From the NCBI GenBank assembly GCA_002734085.1, contig NVXV01000015.1, positions 1 to 64,000 on the forward strand: a stretch of DNA of 64,000 nt, in the 5' to 3' direction. Positions 19,601 to 27,803 of the stretch are shown piece after piece (position 1 is the stretch's first letter; every line of letters starts with the position of its first letter). The DNA comes from Fluviicola sp. (GTDB lineage Bacteria > Bacteroidota > Bacteroidia > Flavobacteriales_D > Crocinitomicaceae). The notes below the pieces were generated by a model that saw only the letters and a program-made list of their open reading frames with translations, was not told the origin of the DNA and did no database searches. The translations under genes and the position numbers were made by a program.

Positions 19601-22600
19601 AGAACTGGAATACGCAATGACTAACGATTGCTATAACGGTTGTATAGGAGAAGTTGGTTTTGATGCTGCAGACATTATTGTAGATAATCAGTCTTTCGAT
19701 AATTATACCGACCAAAGTAGTACGACAACAGATGAAAGTGCTGATGCAGACCAGCCTTGTTACCTGAATAGTCTGTATACAGAGAAGCAACAGGTGTTTC
19801 CCGACTACTGGGATTATTATAACATAGCCCAAGATACCGCTGCCATGCAGGACAGTATTGATTTGATCATGCAAGAGCAATGTGAGTTGAGTTGTGAAAC
19901 AAAAGCCTCAGATTGGATCGCCGGGCTATATGAGTGTCCTAATGTAACGCAAACTACACTGGATAACATTAAAGCAGAACTAATTGAACTCTGTCAGATG
20001 GGGTGTGGTAGTGTGTTGTACCCGGAAGGGGTTTCTGTACTTTCAGGCGCAACAACGACGAACGGCAATTCAAGTTTTGAGGAAGTATTGGAATATCATT
20101 TGGGTACAGGGTATGAATCAGACGTTTGTAATTTCTACTTGCTGGATGATGTGCCTCCGGCTCAGGGTACGACAGACACCTTAACATATGCAACGTATTT
20201 AGATGATTGCGGGTGTGACATACTGATGCAGGCCCACCATGATTTTTACGAGCTTGAAGGCCAGGGTAATCTGCCTGCCGGTGTGGAAAATGTGGAAGAG
20301 ATGCTGATTTATAATGAAGGAATTAGTATTGAAGATGCCAATCAATTGCTGTGTGAATGCGATAAATATTTTAACGGCACACTTGAAACGTGGACTGCCC
20401 CTGGAGAATGGACAACAACTGCCGCTAACAACTTAGTCGCAGCGCAAATTAGTGTAGCCCCCGAATTTTCATGTAGTATAGACGATTCCACCGCATGTTT
20501 CGATTGTGATTATATTGACTCTGTACACAGTGCTTTTATTACAACCATGGAAAATCAGGGGATCTACGATGTAGATACTTCGGCCAATTACGGCCAACTC
20601 CTTTCAGGATATATGAATGCCGCATTAGATTATGATCTACTCGCTGAAGATTATTTAGATTTTATGGCGGGATGCAATGCAACTACAGAAACTCCCTATT
20701 GTAGGTTAAACACCGAAGCTACTGCATGGTTAGAAGTAATGAATATACTGGCGAAACGAGGGCAACTTAGCGCTACGGAGGCTGCCCCGGTAGACCTCTA
20801 TACTGATAACATTGCCTATGCCCACAACGCATTTGGAGATGCATTACAAGCCCCTTACTTCTGGTCCTGTGAAGGCGGCGGAGACTGTGATGATGAAACG
20901 CTTACGGTTTATTTTGGAGAAGATGCTTTAAACTCCTGTAGTTTTACGCTCAACTTTCCTGTCGGTTCTGCAATTGCCAATGATCAGATTATCGGATTTT
21001 CTGATCTTCAAATGCTGGATACCACGTGTAGTAATCTTGACGAATTCTCACTAATTATGGAATACATTGAATGTGGAAAAGTGGAAACAGCAATTGTTAC
21101 CGGCTCAACTACCTGCATTGATATCAGCACGTGTGTTTGTGGAGATATGGGGCAACTACTTTGCAATGATCCAATCCCGGACGATTTGAACAACCCTTCA
21201 GATTGTTATGCAGAAACATTAACACAACTTGCTGTAAATGCAGAGGATCTTTATACTGAATATGTGGACACCCTCTACGATTATTTTGAAACTAACTATA
21301 ATACACAATGTAAGACTGCTTTTGCAACGGAATCATTTTACTATACAGGCGATTATCAAATGTATCAATTTACCCTGTTTTATTATGATCAGGCTGGAAA
21401 TTTAGTACAAACCATTGCTCCAGAAGGTATTTCCCCTTTAGATCAAACACAAAATACCAACATCAATAACGCACGTGACAATGTTTCTGGTCCTAATGAT
21501 ACTGGAACTACAGGAGTGTTCCCAACGCATGAATATGTAACCGAATATCACTATAACAGCTATGGTCAACTTACACAAACCACCAATCCAGATCAAGAAG
21601 GAAATACGGTATATTGGTATGATCGCTATGGAAGAATTATAGCCTCTCAAAACCCGCATCAAGCACAAGATGATAAATATTCTTATACCTTTTATGATGA
21701 ACAGGGAAGACCTTTACAGGTTGGGCAAGTAGAAACTACAGCAACACTTACGGAAACCATTACAAAAGCAGCCGATTTAGGAAGCAGTTTTGAAAGTTGG
21801 GTAACCAATGGTTCACGAACCGAAGTTACTATTACACAGTATGATGAAAACCTCTCAGCGGCCATAAGCAATAAGTTTGAAAACGGACAACAAAACTTGA
21901 GACTGCGAGTAGCCTCTATATTATACTTTGCTTTAGTTTCTCCTTTTACGGATATTACTACTGACTATCAGTCCGCAACACACTACTCCTATGACCCGCA
22001 TGGAAATGTCATAGAAATATTACAAGACGTCCCAATGATGCAGCCTGTGGAGCAAGACATTAAATCTACGCAGTATGATTATGATTTGATCAGTGGAAAC
22101 ATGAACAAGGTAGAATATCAAAAAGAGGAAATAGATGGCTATACACATATATATCACTATGATGAACTCAACCGATTAAAAGAAGTACAAACCTCAGCAG
22201 ATAGTGGGGTACATGTTTCTACAGATGCCAAATACCAATATTACGATTATGGGCCGCTAGCACGTGTAGAAATCGGAGAATATGAGGTACAAGGAACGGA
22301 TTATGCTTATACCATTAACGGTTGGCTCAAAGGAGCGAACTCTAATACGCTTGATGCTTCAAGAGACATGGGCAAAGATGGAACTACAGGTTACTATACA
22401 AACAATACCGATGTGCACAGGCACTTTGCAGTGGATGCTTTCGGTTTTTCGCTCAACTATTTTGATGGAGACTATGCAGGCATTGGCACGAATACTTTTG
22501 AAGCCGACTACAGCGGTCACAATTTCGGGAATGCCTCTGCCAACCTTTACAACGGAAACATTCGCCACATGGTTACTGCGATTGAAGGATTAGAAATACA

Positions 22601-24440
22601 AGGGTATGCCTATACCTATGACCAATTGCAACGACTTAAAAAGATGGAAGTGTATCGAGATAACAACTTGACTACCAATAATAACTGGAGCACTTCGCAA
22701 GCCACCACCGACTATTTAACACAAATTAGTTATGATAAAAACGGAAATATTACTAACTTAGCTAGAAATGGTTATTCAAGTGCTCAACTGAAAATGGATC
22801 GAATGGCATATAGCTACCAAACAATAGGAGGAGAAAAGACGAATCGTTTAGATTTCGTTCAGGATTATTACCCTGACTATAGCGGTTACGAAGATATTAA
22901 ACAAGGTCAAACAACCAACAATTACCAATACAATAAAATAGGCGAGCTAGTTGAAGATGTTTCTGAGGATATGACTCTAAATTGGCGCTATGGCGATCAT
23001 AAATTAGATGAAATAACAAGAACGGATCAGGATAGCCCTAACTTAGAATTTGTTTACAATCCCGTTGGAGTAAGAGTAGCGAAAATAGAAAAACCGAGAA
23101 GTGGTGGAGTAGAATTGTCAGATGATAACTGGATAATTACCTACTATGCCTATGGTGCCAATGGTCAACTCATGGCAACATATGATTCAGAATTATACAA
23201 TGGTACTGCCAAAGAAACAACACTGGATGAGCAATATATTTATGGTTCTAAGCGTGTGGGCGTAATTAAAGCTAACCAAACAATGTATGATGGTGGTATT
23301 ATTTCTCCCTCAACTGATCCTGTTGTTGATCATACCTTAGGTAGAAAAAGGTATGAATTATCCAATCACTTAGGGAATGTATTGGCTACCATAACGGATA
23401 GAAAAGTTTGGAATAATACAGACAGTAATTACGAGCCTGTAGTTACCATGAAAGCTGATTATTTTCCATTCGGATTTTTGATGCCAGGTCGCTTTGAGTC
23501 CGTTGATGATTCAAGACATTTGTTTAACGGAATGGAGGCAGACGGGGAAGTATCAGGAGAAGGAAATTCTTACACCACGCAGTTTAGACAGTATGACCCA
23601 CGACTCGGAAGGTGGAAGTCAAGAGATCCTTTACAAGCAAGTTTCCCTTGGCAATCACCTTATGTAGCCTTTGATAATAATCCAATTTATTATACCGATC
23701 CGTTAGGTTTGGCTGCTGGAAAAGGAGAGGGAGATCCTCCAGCAGGACTTCCTGAAAACCCTAATAATGAACAAGTAGCAACTGCGGATAATGGAAAAAG
23801 CTATACTTATTCTAAAGAAAATGATAGGTGGATTTACACAACTCCAGATGTTGAGGTTGTAGGTAGAGCTAAAAAACCAATAGGCTATTACTCATCTAAC
23901 AATGATTTAGATGTAGAGACTAAGGATCAACATGACGGTTTTGATCCAAATACTTTTTATATAGCCCCAGAAAATGATCCTAGAAAGAAGATAATTTATC
24001 ATATTACTGATAGAAGAAAAACTGATACTGAATCTACTGAAGAGAATAACGAAGATCACGTGGATGCTGATGATTCTGCTGATCCAGATGATCCTTATGG
24101 AGAAATTCATTACTCAGATGAAAAACCGGGCGGACCAGGAACAATAGGTTATGGCGATGACGAAATTCCAGAGTATCCACCTAAAGTCAATCTTTATATT
24201 ACCCCTGGTCGATGGGAAACATCAGAAAGGCAATTATTTTTAGAGTGGCAGGCACCTTGGAATTCATTAGATGACTACCCTTATTGGAGAGTTAGGATGT
24301 ATGGAGGTAGTCAAGATACAGTTTTTGATAGAGGTAGTAAAAATCCAGATAAAGTTTTCATGATTATTGATGGGGAAAAAGTGTTTTTGATGAATATATT
24401 ATATGAAAACCAAATTAAAAGCGAGAATAATGGTGAGTAA
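16629..24440 (+). CDS. Giant RHS-repeat protein with C-terminal toxin tip
   Basis: 2603 residues with a signal peptide (LRLITIILFCFLWGFNLYSA). Residues about 295-420 match the DUF6443-type start of Bacteroidota RHS proteins (MDGLGRSRQQLIHNP, then NTYYDYHGRPVIQD). Residues about 583-1560 form an unusually Cys-rich, Asp-rich middle with many CxxC-like pairs. YD repeats run from about 1582 (YYDQAGNLVQTIAPEG). The RHS-associated core ends with QFRQYDPRLGRWKSRDPL and the DPLGL boundary near residue 2357. The last 240 residues are the variable tip, polar and acidic, with no family I recognise. RHS proteins encapsulate and release such tips as toxins. Its stop overlaps the following gene by 11 nt. 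Confidence 0.85.
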   Translation: MLRLITIILFCFLWGFNLYSADETFSDRLEGSSITTSNTLEVIDDKYPIMDTDPNWEDLFYNKKVVNKIRLGVLPETELTTDETCEVILDVSYRLADGTTQSFACTLAVEYLSNGTLGINDKSTYVFEDAHVVQISIDQVTSGAIDNFFLESIMEIERYYAFDGGAVSSAGVQTISNDEFIEFHWAFKSGAESYELEYMHVNNYTLSGGSLPESVLTYDFYKSATRITTEKQTYKIPNTFDKGYLIFRVRGVGKNGTDYDKRYEGSWNVSESGMISSVNSNYKLTISLDYHSSLNWSYQATMAEHGKRMQGVSYMDGLGRSRQQLIHNPATEQIIVSNTYYDYHGRPVIQDLGTPVDDEALKHYPAFNRSAIDQQAFGPEHFDEVDLQGSCPALPDAFDTNYGAGEYYSTNNPAIDGANHNVPDGEGYPYSQIQYMPDQTGRVKRSGAFGDVHQIGNGKATKYMYSTPSQEELNRLFGSEVGYRNQYQKRMMQDANGQIYVTYYDLAGRVIASGLAGAAPQNLEAIDGETPLEDFQFSLNSPPAVGETASLGTAIEFSKPEEILSDGQYTFNYAFTPAEYEDLCMATESCFDCVYDLEILIKDAECENDTLFYDKLKINGGELDSLCQSTTYNLDTLLFVNQGTYTVSRKLSIDQQAIADYWCTYLEANTCAPSYSTIYNDLYETESFNLCLPDTFDPDDFQGGNSTCELQEKMMLSQVSPGGQYALYDIDSNGDVDATSYPLSLFNSSNSLPDANASWKNPITDYLDEDGNTDYITIIYDSQSGTYTPELSTTSNLVSTNDPSIFFAPPEDLLNALDFIANFKPSWAASLLDYHPEACYLDFCYLNASSENYNNGMDTIYTFDEACSEGYFNPLDILYGNAGIYNVTLFDDCFDNSVIDTFFLSGYGQGDYFYNAMKDSMSDFIEVGSTPTKIIDIWTYSIFLAVYNGDDFDTYDSDIRNYQLDTCDMDAIWVTYRRLYKQLKQYYVKQQELEYAMTNDCYNGCIGEVGFDAADIIVDNQSFDNYTDQSSTTTDESADADQPCYLNSLYTEKQQVFPDYWDYYNIAQDTAAMQDSIDLIMQEQCELSCETKASDWIAGLYECPNVTQTTLDNIKAELIELCQMGCGSVLYPEGVSVLSGATTTNGNSSFEEVLEYHLGTGYESDVCNFYLLDDVPPAQGTTDTLTYATYLDDCGCDILMQAHHDFYELEGQGNLPAGVENVEEMLIYNEGISIEDANQLLCECDKYFNGTLETWTAPGEWTTTAANNLVAAQISVAPEFSCSIDDSTACFDCDYIDSVHSAFITTMENQGIYDVDTSANYGQLLSGYMNAALDYDLLAEDYLDFMAGCNATTETPYCRLNTEATAWLEVMNILAKRGQLSATEAAPVDLYTDNIAYAHNAFGDALQAPYFWSCEGGGDCDDETLTVYFGEDALNSCSFTLNFPVGSAIANDQIIGFSDLQMLDTTCSNLDEFSLIMEYIECGKVETAIVTGSTTCIDISTCVCGDMGQLLCNDPIPDDLNNPSDCYAETLTQLAVNAEDLYTEYVDTLYDYFETNYNTQCKTAFATESFYYTGDYQMYQFTLFYYDQAGNLVQTIAPEGISPLDQTQNTNINNARDNVSGPNDTGTTGVFPTHEYVTEYHYNSYGQLTQTTNPDQEGNTVYWYDRYGRIIASQNPHQAQDDKYSYTFYDEQGRPLQVGQVETTATLTETITKAADLGSSFESWVTNGSRTEVTITQYDENLSAAISNKFENGQQNLRLRVASILYFALVSPFTDITTDYQSATHYSYDPHGNVIEILQDVPMMQPVEQDIKSTQYDYDLISGNMNKVEYQKEEIDGYTHIYHYDELNRLKEVQTSADSGVHVSTDAKYQYYDYGPLARVEIGEYEVQGTDYAYTINGWLKGANSNTLDASRDMGKDGTTGYYTNNTDVHRHFAVDAFGFSLNYFDGDYAGIGTNTFEADYSGHNFGNASANLYNGNIRHMVTAIEGLEIQGYAYTYDQLQRLKKMEVYRDNNLTTNNNWSTSQATTDYLTQISYDKNGNITNLARNGYSSAQLKMDRMAYSYQTIGGEKTNRLDFVQDYYPDYSGYEDIKQGQTTNNYQYNKIGELVEDVSEDMTLNWRYGDHKLDEITRTDQDSPNLEFVYNPVGVRVAKIEKPRSGGVELSDDNWIITYYAYGANGQLMATYDSELYNGTAKETTLDEQYIYGSKRVGVIKANQTMYDGGIISPSTDPVVDHTLGRKRYELSNHLGNVLATITDRKVWNNTDSNYEPVVTMKADYFPFGFLMPGRFESVDDSRHLFNGMEADGEVSGEGNSYTTQFRQYDPRLGRWKSRDPLQASFPWQSPYVAFDNNPIYYTDPLGLAAGKGEGDPPAGLPENPNNEQVATADNGKSYTYSKENDRWIYTTPDVEVVGRAKKPIGYYSSNNDLDVETKDQHDGFDPNTFYIAPENDPRKKIIYHITDRRKTDTESTEENNEDHVDADDSADPDDPYGEIHYSDEKPGGPGTIGYGDDEIPEYPPKVNLYITPGRWETSERQLFLEWQAPWNSLDDYPYWRVRMYGGSQDTVFDRGSKNPDKVFMIIDGEKVFLMNILYENQIKSENNGE

Positions 24441-24924
24441 AAACCTAATATTTATGATTAATTTATTACTCTTTACGGCTTTAGCGTGTGTTAATGAAGA
24501 GCAAATAGACGAAAATAATTTTGATGAGTTCAGGAGGGGTTTAAAGAAAAAAAAAGCTGCAGTTAAAGAGAATAAAAGAAAGTTTGAAAACTACGTTAGA
24601 CCTGTTTTGGTTGATACTGCAGTTTTCTTTTTTGACGGAGAGAACCCTAAAGAAAAACATTATCATATAAACGCTTATAGCAAAATTGATACAGCTAACA
24701 TAGAATTCTACACTAATTGGTACGACAGTACACTTAATGAGTTTAAAGGTGGTCGAGAAAGTATTGTTTATTTCTTTAATAACAAGCCAAGCACTCCCAA
24801 AATATCTTTTCCTACACTCGTATCAGATAAAGCTTATGAAGAACATTGTTTTCTTTTTATTAAATATGAAAGAGGTGCTTTGAAATATTATTGGAATCCT
24901 TTTAAAAACAGGAAACAGAAGTAA
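24430..24924 (+). CDS. Putative immunity lipoprotein for the RHS tip
   Basis: The start is placed at the ATG at 24430, which gives MVSKNLIFMINLLLFTALAC, a lipoprotein signal peptide with lipobox Leu-Ala-Cys. An earlier in-frame ATG at 24403 would add nine residues ahead of it. About 164 residues, with a Lys/Glu-rich helix early on and a mixed remainder. No family is recognised. The 11-nt overlap with the RHS gene is the usual arrangement of toxin and cognate immunity gene. A lipoprotein immunity would act at the membrane or in the periplasm, so the tip may work there. The immunity role is inferred from position only. Confidence 0.6.
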   Translation: MVSKNLIFMINLLLFTALACVNEEQIDENNFDEFRRGLKKKKAAVKENKRKFENYVRPVLVDTAVFFFDGENPKEKHYHINAYSKIDTANIEFYTNWYDSTLNEFKGGRESIVYFFNNKPSTPKISFPTLVSDKAYEEHCFLFIKYERGALKYYWNPFKNRKQK

Positions 24925-24963
24925 AATGAGTAATGTATTCACAACGGTTGCATTACTGCGTTT

Positions 24964-25218
24964 TTATTCTGGCAACTTAGCTTGTTCTAAGAAATCTTCA
25001 TAAGCATCATTTACAATGGCGTTAAGTTCTTCTTTTGTTGCTTGTGGTGTTTTACCAGAAGTAATCCAAAAAGAAAAGATGGTCTGTATTAAATTGTAAG
25101 CTTTTTCAGGGGTAAGATCTTCGGGTTTTTTTACTTGTTTGAGTTCTTTAACAGATCCTTTTACAAGGTCTTTGGTCATCTGTTTTTTGAATTTTTCTAT
25201 TTGAGAGTTGCTTAACAT
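24964..25218 (-). CDS. Small unknown protein of the island
   Basis: 84 residues, Lys- and Glu-rich and predicted mostly helical (MLSNSQIEKFKKQMTKDLVKGSVKELKQVKKPEDLTPEKAYNLI in outline), with no signal peptide or membrane segment. It is the last gene of a three-gene minus-strand operon, starting 5 bases after the 133-residue gene ends. It converges on the RHS immunity gene across 39 bases that hold a weak AGTAATG/CATTACT hairpin. I recognise no family. It could be island cargo or an accessory DNA-binding or immunity protein. Confidence 0.5.
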   Translation of the reverse strand: MLSNSQIEKFKKQMTKDLVKGSVKELKQVKKPEDLTPEKAYNLIQTIFSFWITSGKTPQATKEELNAIVNDAYEDFLEQAKLPE

Positions 25219-25223
25219 GTAGT

Positions 25224-25625
25224 TTAAATTGCATTTTCAATAACACCTTCCATCCCTTTTTGCACGGCAAAAATACTCATTCTTTTGATGTATTTTTTTA
25301 ACTCATTATAAGTTAATCCGATATTAAATTGTTCTATTTCTACCTGTCCAGAGTTATTGTCAATGTAAGATTTAATTTCATCGAAGTTATTCCCTGCAAT
25401 TTGTTTATCAATGGCATAAATAGTTAGCATAGCAGAAGCTTTTACATTTAAAGCAGGATAAGCAAGTGAACTATCATTAAGTTCAAAAGCAATAGGGAAA
25501 TACTGCTCATCTAGTTCTTGATCTCGCCAAATGTCATGTAATATAGCTCCATTGTGTCCATCAATAGAAATAGAACCTTTATAATCTCCGTAGGTTGTTG
25601 AAGCTTTGTCTTTAAGTAAATCCAT
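25224..25625 (-). CDS. Unknown 133-residue protein of the island
   Basis: A soluble protein with no signal peptide. Its N-terminal half is beta-like (TYGDYKGSISIDGHNGAILHDI) and its C-terminal half helical (EQFNIGLTYNELKKYIKRMSIFAVQKGMEGV). It is the middle gene of a compact minus-strand operon, with 5- and 13-base gaps to its neighbours. The early Gly-His-Asn-Gly and Asp-Ile-Trp motif might be a binding site, but I do not recognise the family and assign no function. Confidence 0.55.
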   Translation of the reverse strand: MDLLKDKASTTYGDYKGSISIDGHNGAILHDIWRDQELDEQYFPIAFELNDSSLAYPALNVKASAMLTIYAIDKQIAGNNFDEIKSYIDNNSGQVEIEQFNIGLTYNELKKYIKRMSIFAVQKGMEGVIENAI

Positions 25626-25638
25626 AATTAGTGTTGTT

Positions 25639-25899
25639 TTAGTGTTTCTTTTTTTGGTCTTTTAACTCTTGTATTTTCTTAAAGTTAGTCATAAAAGTAG
25701 AAAACTCTGCCAGTTCCCCATCGTATGTTATTACCAAATAGGGTACACCATTTTTCTTATGAATACCGAACGTTCCAAGACCTTCACATATAGCGGAGAA
25801 ATAATGACCTTCCTCTAAAGTATCAAAGATGTCTAAATATGAAAAATCATAATCCGACCACTCTACCACTTTTGCATATTCTTTACTAAATTCTGCCAT
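25639..25899 (-). CDS. Unknown 86-residue protein of the island
   Basis: Small soluble protein, rich in aromatic and acidic residues (YAKVVEWSDYDFSYLDIFDTLEEG) with a basic tail ending in several Lys and His. It is first in the three-gene minus-strand operon, so its promoter lies in 25900-26066, just inside the left 45-bp repeat. The family is not recognised. Its acidity and small size would suit an immunity-like or anti-restriction protein, but this is a guess. Confidence 0.55.
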   Translation of the reverse strand: MAEFSKEYAKVVEWSDYDFSYLDIFDTLEEGHYFSAICEGLGTFGIHKKNGVPYLVITYDGELAEFSTFMTNFKKIQELKDQKKKH

Positions 25900-26066
25900 T
25901 GTTTATCATTGATAGCATTAAAGTTACTGATTTATAGCATTTAAAAAAGATAGTTAGTTAAAGTTCTTTTAGTTCGCTAAACTCAAAAAGTTATCAACAA
26001 TTTACAGAAGTGCCTAAATCCCTTTTATGGTGTAGCTTTCAGGCGTTTTCATATAGTTTTCCAATT

Positions 26067-26111
26067 TCCCCCATTCTCCATCTATTTTAAGGGTTTTTTA
26101 GGGGTGGTATT
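26067..26111 (+). repeat. Left copy of a 45-bp perfect inverted repeat
   Basis: This segment is the exact reverse complement of 28308-28352 over all 45 bases (TCCCCCATTC at the left end, GGGTGGTATT at the right). Both copies face outward in the same sense relative to the divergent genes at 25899 and 28467. They bound 2.2 kb that holds the HU gene, two small genes and the adenine-free tract. Confidence 0.9.
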
Positions 26112-26235
26112 CTTTCTTTTTTTAGGGGGCTTTTTTTTCTCTTTTTTTGGTTGAAATTTAGGTTTAGGATTACAAGGTTGTGAGTACTTCAACTTTTTCA
26201 GTAATCACCATTATAGGTGTTTTATTTTTTCTGTC

Positions 26236-26251
26236 TCCCGAAGCTTCGGGA
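26236..26251. repeat. Perfect 16-bp palindrome
   Basis: TCCCGAAGCTTCGGGA is a perfect palindrome, followed by TTCATTTTTT, so it could act as a terminator. A related TCCCGA...TCGGGA element lies at 28225-28241, giving one on each side inside the 45-bp repeats. A third imperfect version lies in the RHS tip gene at 32282-32294. Confidence 0.55.
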
Positions 26252-26368
26252 TTCATTTTTTAGGGGCTTTAATGTGTTTTTGTTGGGCTGTTTTCCTTTT
26301 TACTGGTGGTGTGGTTAAAAGACGTTTTCTTTAGTTTAAACACTCCTTTTTTAGTCGATTTTTTGATT

Positions 26369-26722
26369 TAAACACCAAAACAGGCAGAAAGGCACGGCAA
26401 ATTTAAGCAGTAGAGCCAACAAAGAGAACCCAAAGCCATGCAAGAAAAACCAACTATTCAGCTCTTCACCAAAACAAATAATTAAATGATCCGCAAAATT
26501 GAGCATTTGCAAACACTCTGCAAGGGTAATACAAAGCTAACGCCCTTGCTTTACGTGCTTGCAAATGCTCTTTTCAATTAGCGTTCATTTAATTATTAGT
26601 TATGGTTTCATTCACTTCTTTTGTTGGTTCTTTTCCTTGCGTGGCTTTTTCGGGTTCTCGTGTTGGCGGTTCTTCAGCTTCGGTTTCTTGCCGTGCCTTT
26701 CTGCCTTTTTTGGGTGGTTTTC
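26369..26722. repeat. Large imperfect palindrome (inverted duplication)
   Basis: Three sets of arms nest around about 26537: 26382-26400 with 26689-26707 (19 bp perfect), 26477-26489 with 26585-26597 (13 bp perfect), and 26501-26512 with 26559-26570 (12 bp perfect). An inner stem pairs GCAAGGG with CCCTTGC. Between the perfect arms the sequence is still similar, with small gaps. It reads as two tail-to-tail copies of the same gene end, with the left copy decayed. As single-stranded DNA it would fold into a stem of well over 100 bp. Confidence 0.75.
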
Positions 26723-27158
26723 GTGGGTCGGTCGCCGTGGGCTGTGCCTCGGGCGTTGACAGCCTCGTGCGTTCGGCTTTTCCGTCCGCTTCTGTTTTCT
26801 CGGTTTCCTCGTTTTTGGTTGGCGGTCGTGTGTCTCGTGCCTCGTTTGCTCGTCGTTCGTCTGCGCTTGTTTCGTGGTGTGCTTCTCGCTCGGGCTTGCT
26901 TGTGGCGTTTCCGCTTGGTGCTTGCCCGTCTGGTGTGCGTGTTTCTTCGTCCTTTCGTGGCTGTGGCTCTGGTTCGTGGGGTTCTGTTGCCTTGGCGCTT
27001 GGTTTGGGTTGCTCTGTGCTTGTGGTGTCTCCTGCTGGTGTTTCTTCTGCTTGGTTTGGTTCGCTTTCCTCTCGCTTCCGCTGTGTGGGTTCTGCTCCCT
27101 GCGGTGGGTTGTTGTGGGTAGCTTCGCCTGTTCCTTTCCCTGCTCTGCCTGCCTGTGG
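26589..27158 (-). other. Adenine-free (+ strand) / thymine-free (- strand) tract with polar reading frame
   Basis: Bases 26762-27119 contain no A at all (358 consecutive bases), and 26677-27160 contain only three. The tract is also visibly richer in G+C than its surroundings. Every stop codon needs both T and A, so all six frames are open. The best coding candidate is the minus-strand frame from 27158 to the TAA ending at 26589: 189 codons favouring GAA, GCN, GAC and ACN, such as TKNEETEKTEADGKAERTR and KKGRKARQETEAEEPP. It has no start codon. A frame ahead of it (QENNLKIADKQTAKTKK) would join it by one frameshift. It may be a broken gene for a disordered protein, or a non-coding U-free RNA. 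Confidence 0.6.
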
Positions 27159-27219
27159 TCAGCTTTCTTTGTTTTAGCGGTCTGTTTGTCCGCTATTTTT
27201 AAGTTGTTTTCTTGCTTTT

Positions 27220-27453
27220 TTAGGGCATTTCATCAGTCGGATTGATGTTATATTGCTTTATAAAATCAAGGAATGTATTATAACTATTCGCTGTATTTTG
27301 CCATTCAACTTTTGCACGTGTAAATTCCTCTAAAGTTTTTTGATTTAAAAAGCCGTTTGGTTCTTCTGTTAACTTCTGTTCTGCTTTTATGTAAACATCG
27401 GTTTTTAATGCAAATTCTTTTCTTAACTCTTGAAAATATTCTTTGTATGTCAT
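27220..27453 (-). CDS. Small helical protein of the island
   Basis: 77 residues, soluble and helical, rich in Lys, Glu and aromatic residues (YKEYFQELRKEFALKTDVYIKAEQKL, later ARVEW-type helix). No family recognised. It ends five bases before the T-poor tract and starts 23 bases after the 100-residue gene, so these and the polar frame could form one minus-strand unit with HU. Confidence 0.55.
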   Translation of the reverse strand: MTYKEYFQELRKEFALKTDVYIKAEQKLTEEPNGFLNQKTLEEFTRAKVEWQNTANSYNTFLDFIKQYNINPTDEMP

Positions 27454-27475
27454 TTGTATTTTTTTTTAAGGTGTT

Positions 27476-27778
27476 CTATAATTTGTCTGGTGCAATATGA
27501 ATGTCATTAAATTCTCTCAAACATGCTGATTGAAAATATTTTTTAAAATCATCATCTTTATTGTCAAATTCCTTTGCCATTTTAACAAATTTCGATCGTT
27601 CATCGGATTCCTTTAATTGTTTATGTAGCTTCAATATGCGTAACTCCCCAATATGCAAATAAATCTCTCCGTCTCTTTTCATTCTTTGAATTTCTGTGAG
27701 ATCATCCCAATATTTATGTCTAATTACACCGTAGTTATTTACTACTTCTTTTATTTCTTGTTTTTCCTTATCTGTCAT
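27476..27778 (-). CDS. Small charged helical protein of the island
   Basis: 100 residues, very rich in Lys, Glu and Asp, predicted as two or three helices (KEIKEVVNNYGVIRHKYWDD, then LRILKLHKQLKESDERSKF). No signal peptide and no known family. It lies between the HU gene and the 77-residue gene, separated from HU by a hairpin at 27804-27835. Confidence 0.55.
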   Translation of the reverse strand: MTDKEKQEIKEVVNNYGVIRHKYWDDLTEIQRMKRDGEIYLHIGELRILKLHKQLKESDERSKFVKMAKEFDNKDDDFKKYFQSACLREFNDIHIAPDKL

Positions 27779-27803
27779 AATTAAAAGGTTTAAGATTTTT
27801 ATT

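Noticed and set aside
22282-22593. 103-codon frame inside the RHS gene
   Set aside because: Shadow frame of a clear YD-repeat gene.
26380-26600. Integron attC site
   Set aside because: The fold is similar, but the R'/R'' core (GTTRRRY/RYYYAAC) is not found and no IntI-type integrase is present.
26600-27180. Diversity-generating retroelement template or variable region
   Set aside because: No reverse transcriptase and no near-identical second copy differing at adenines in the window.
26559-27245. Overlapping + strand reading frames of 66-191 codons in the A-free tract
   Set aside because: The lack of A removes stop codons in all frames. The peptides (Ser/Arg/Cys/Phe-rich) look like artefacts of composition.
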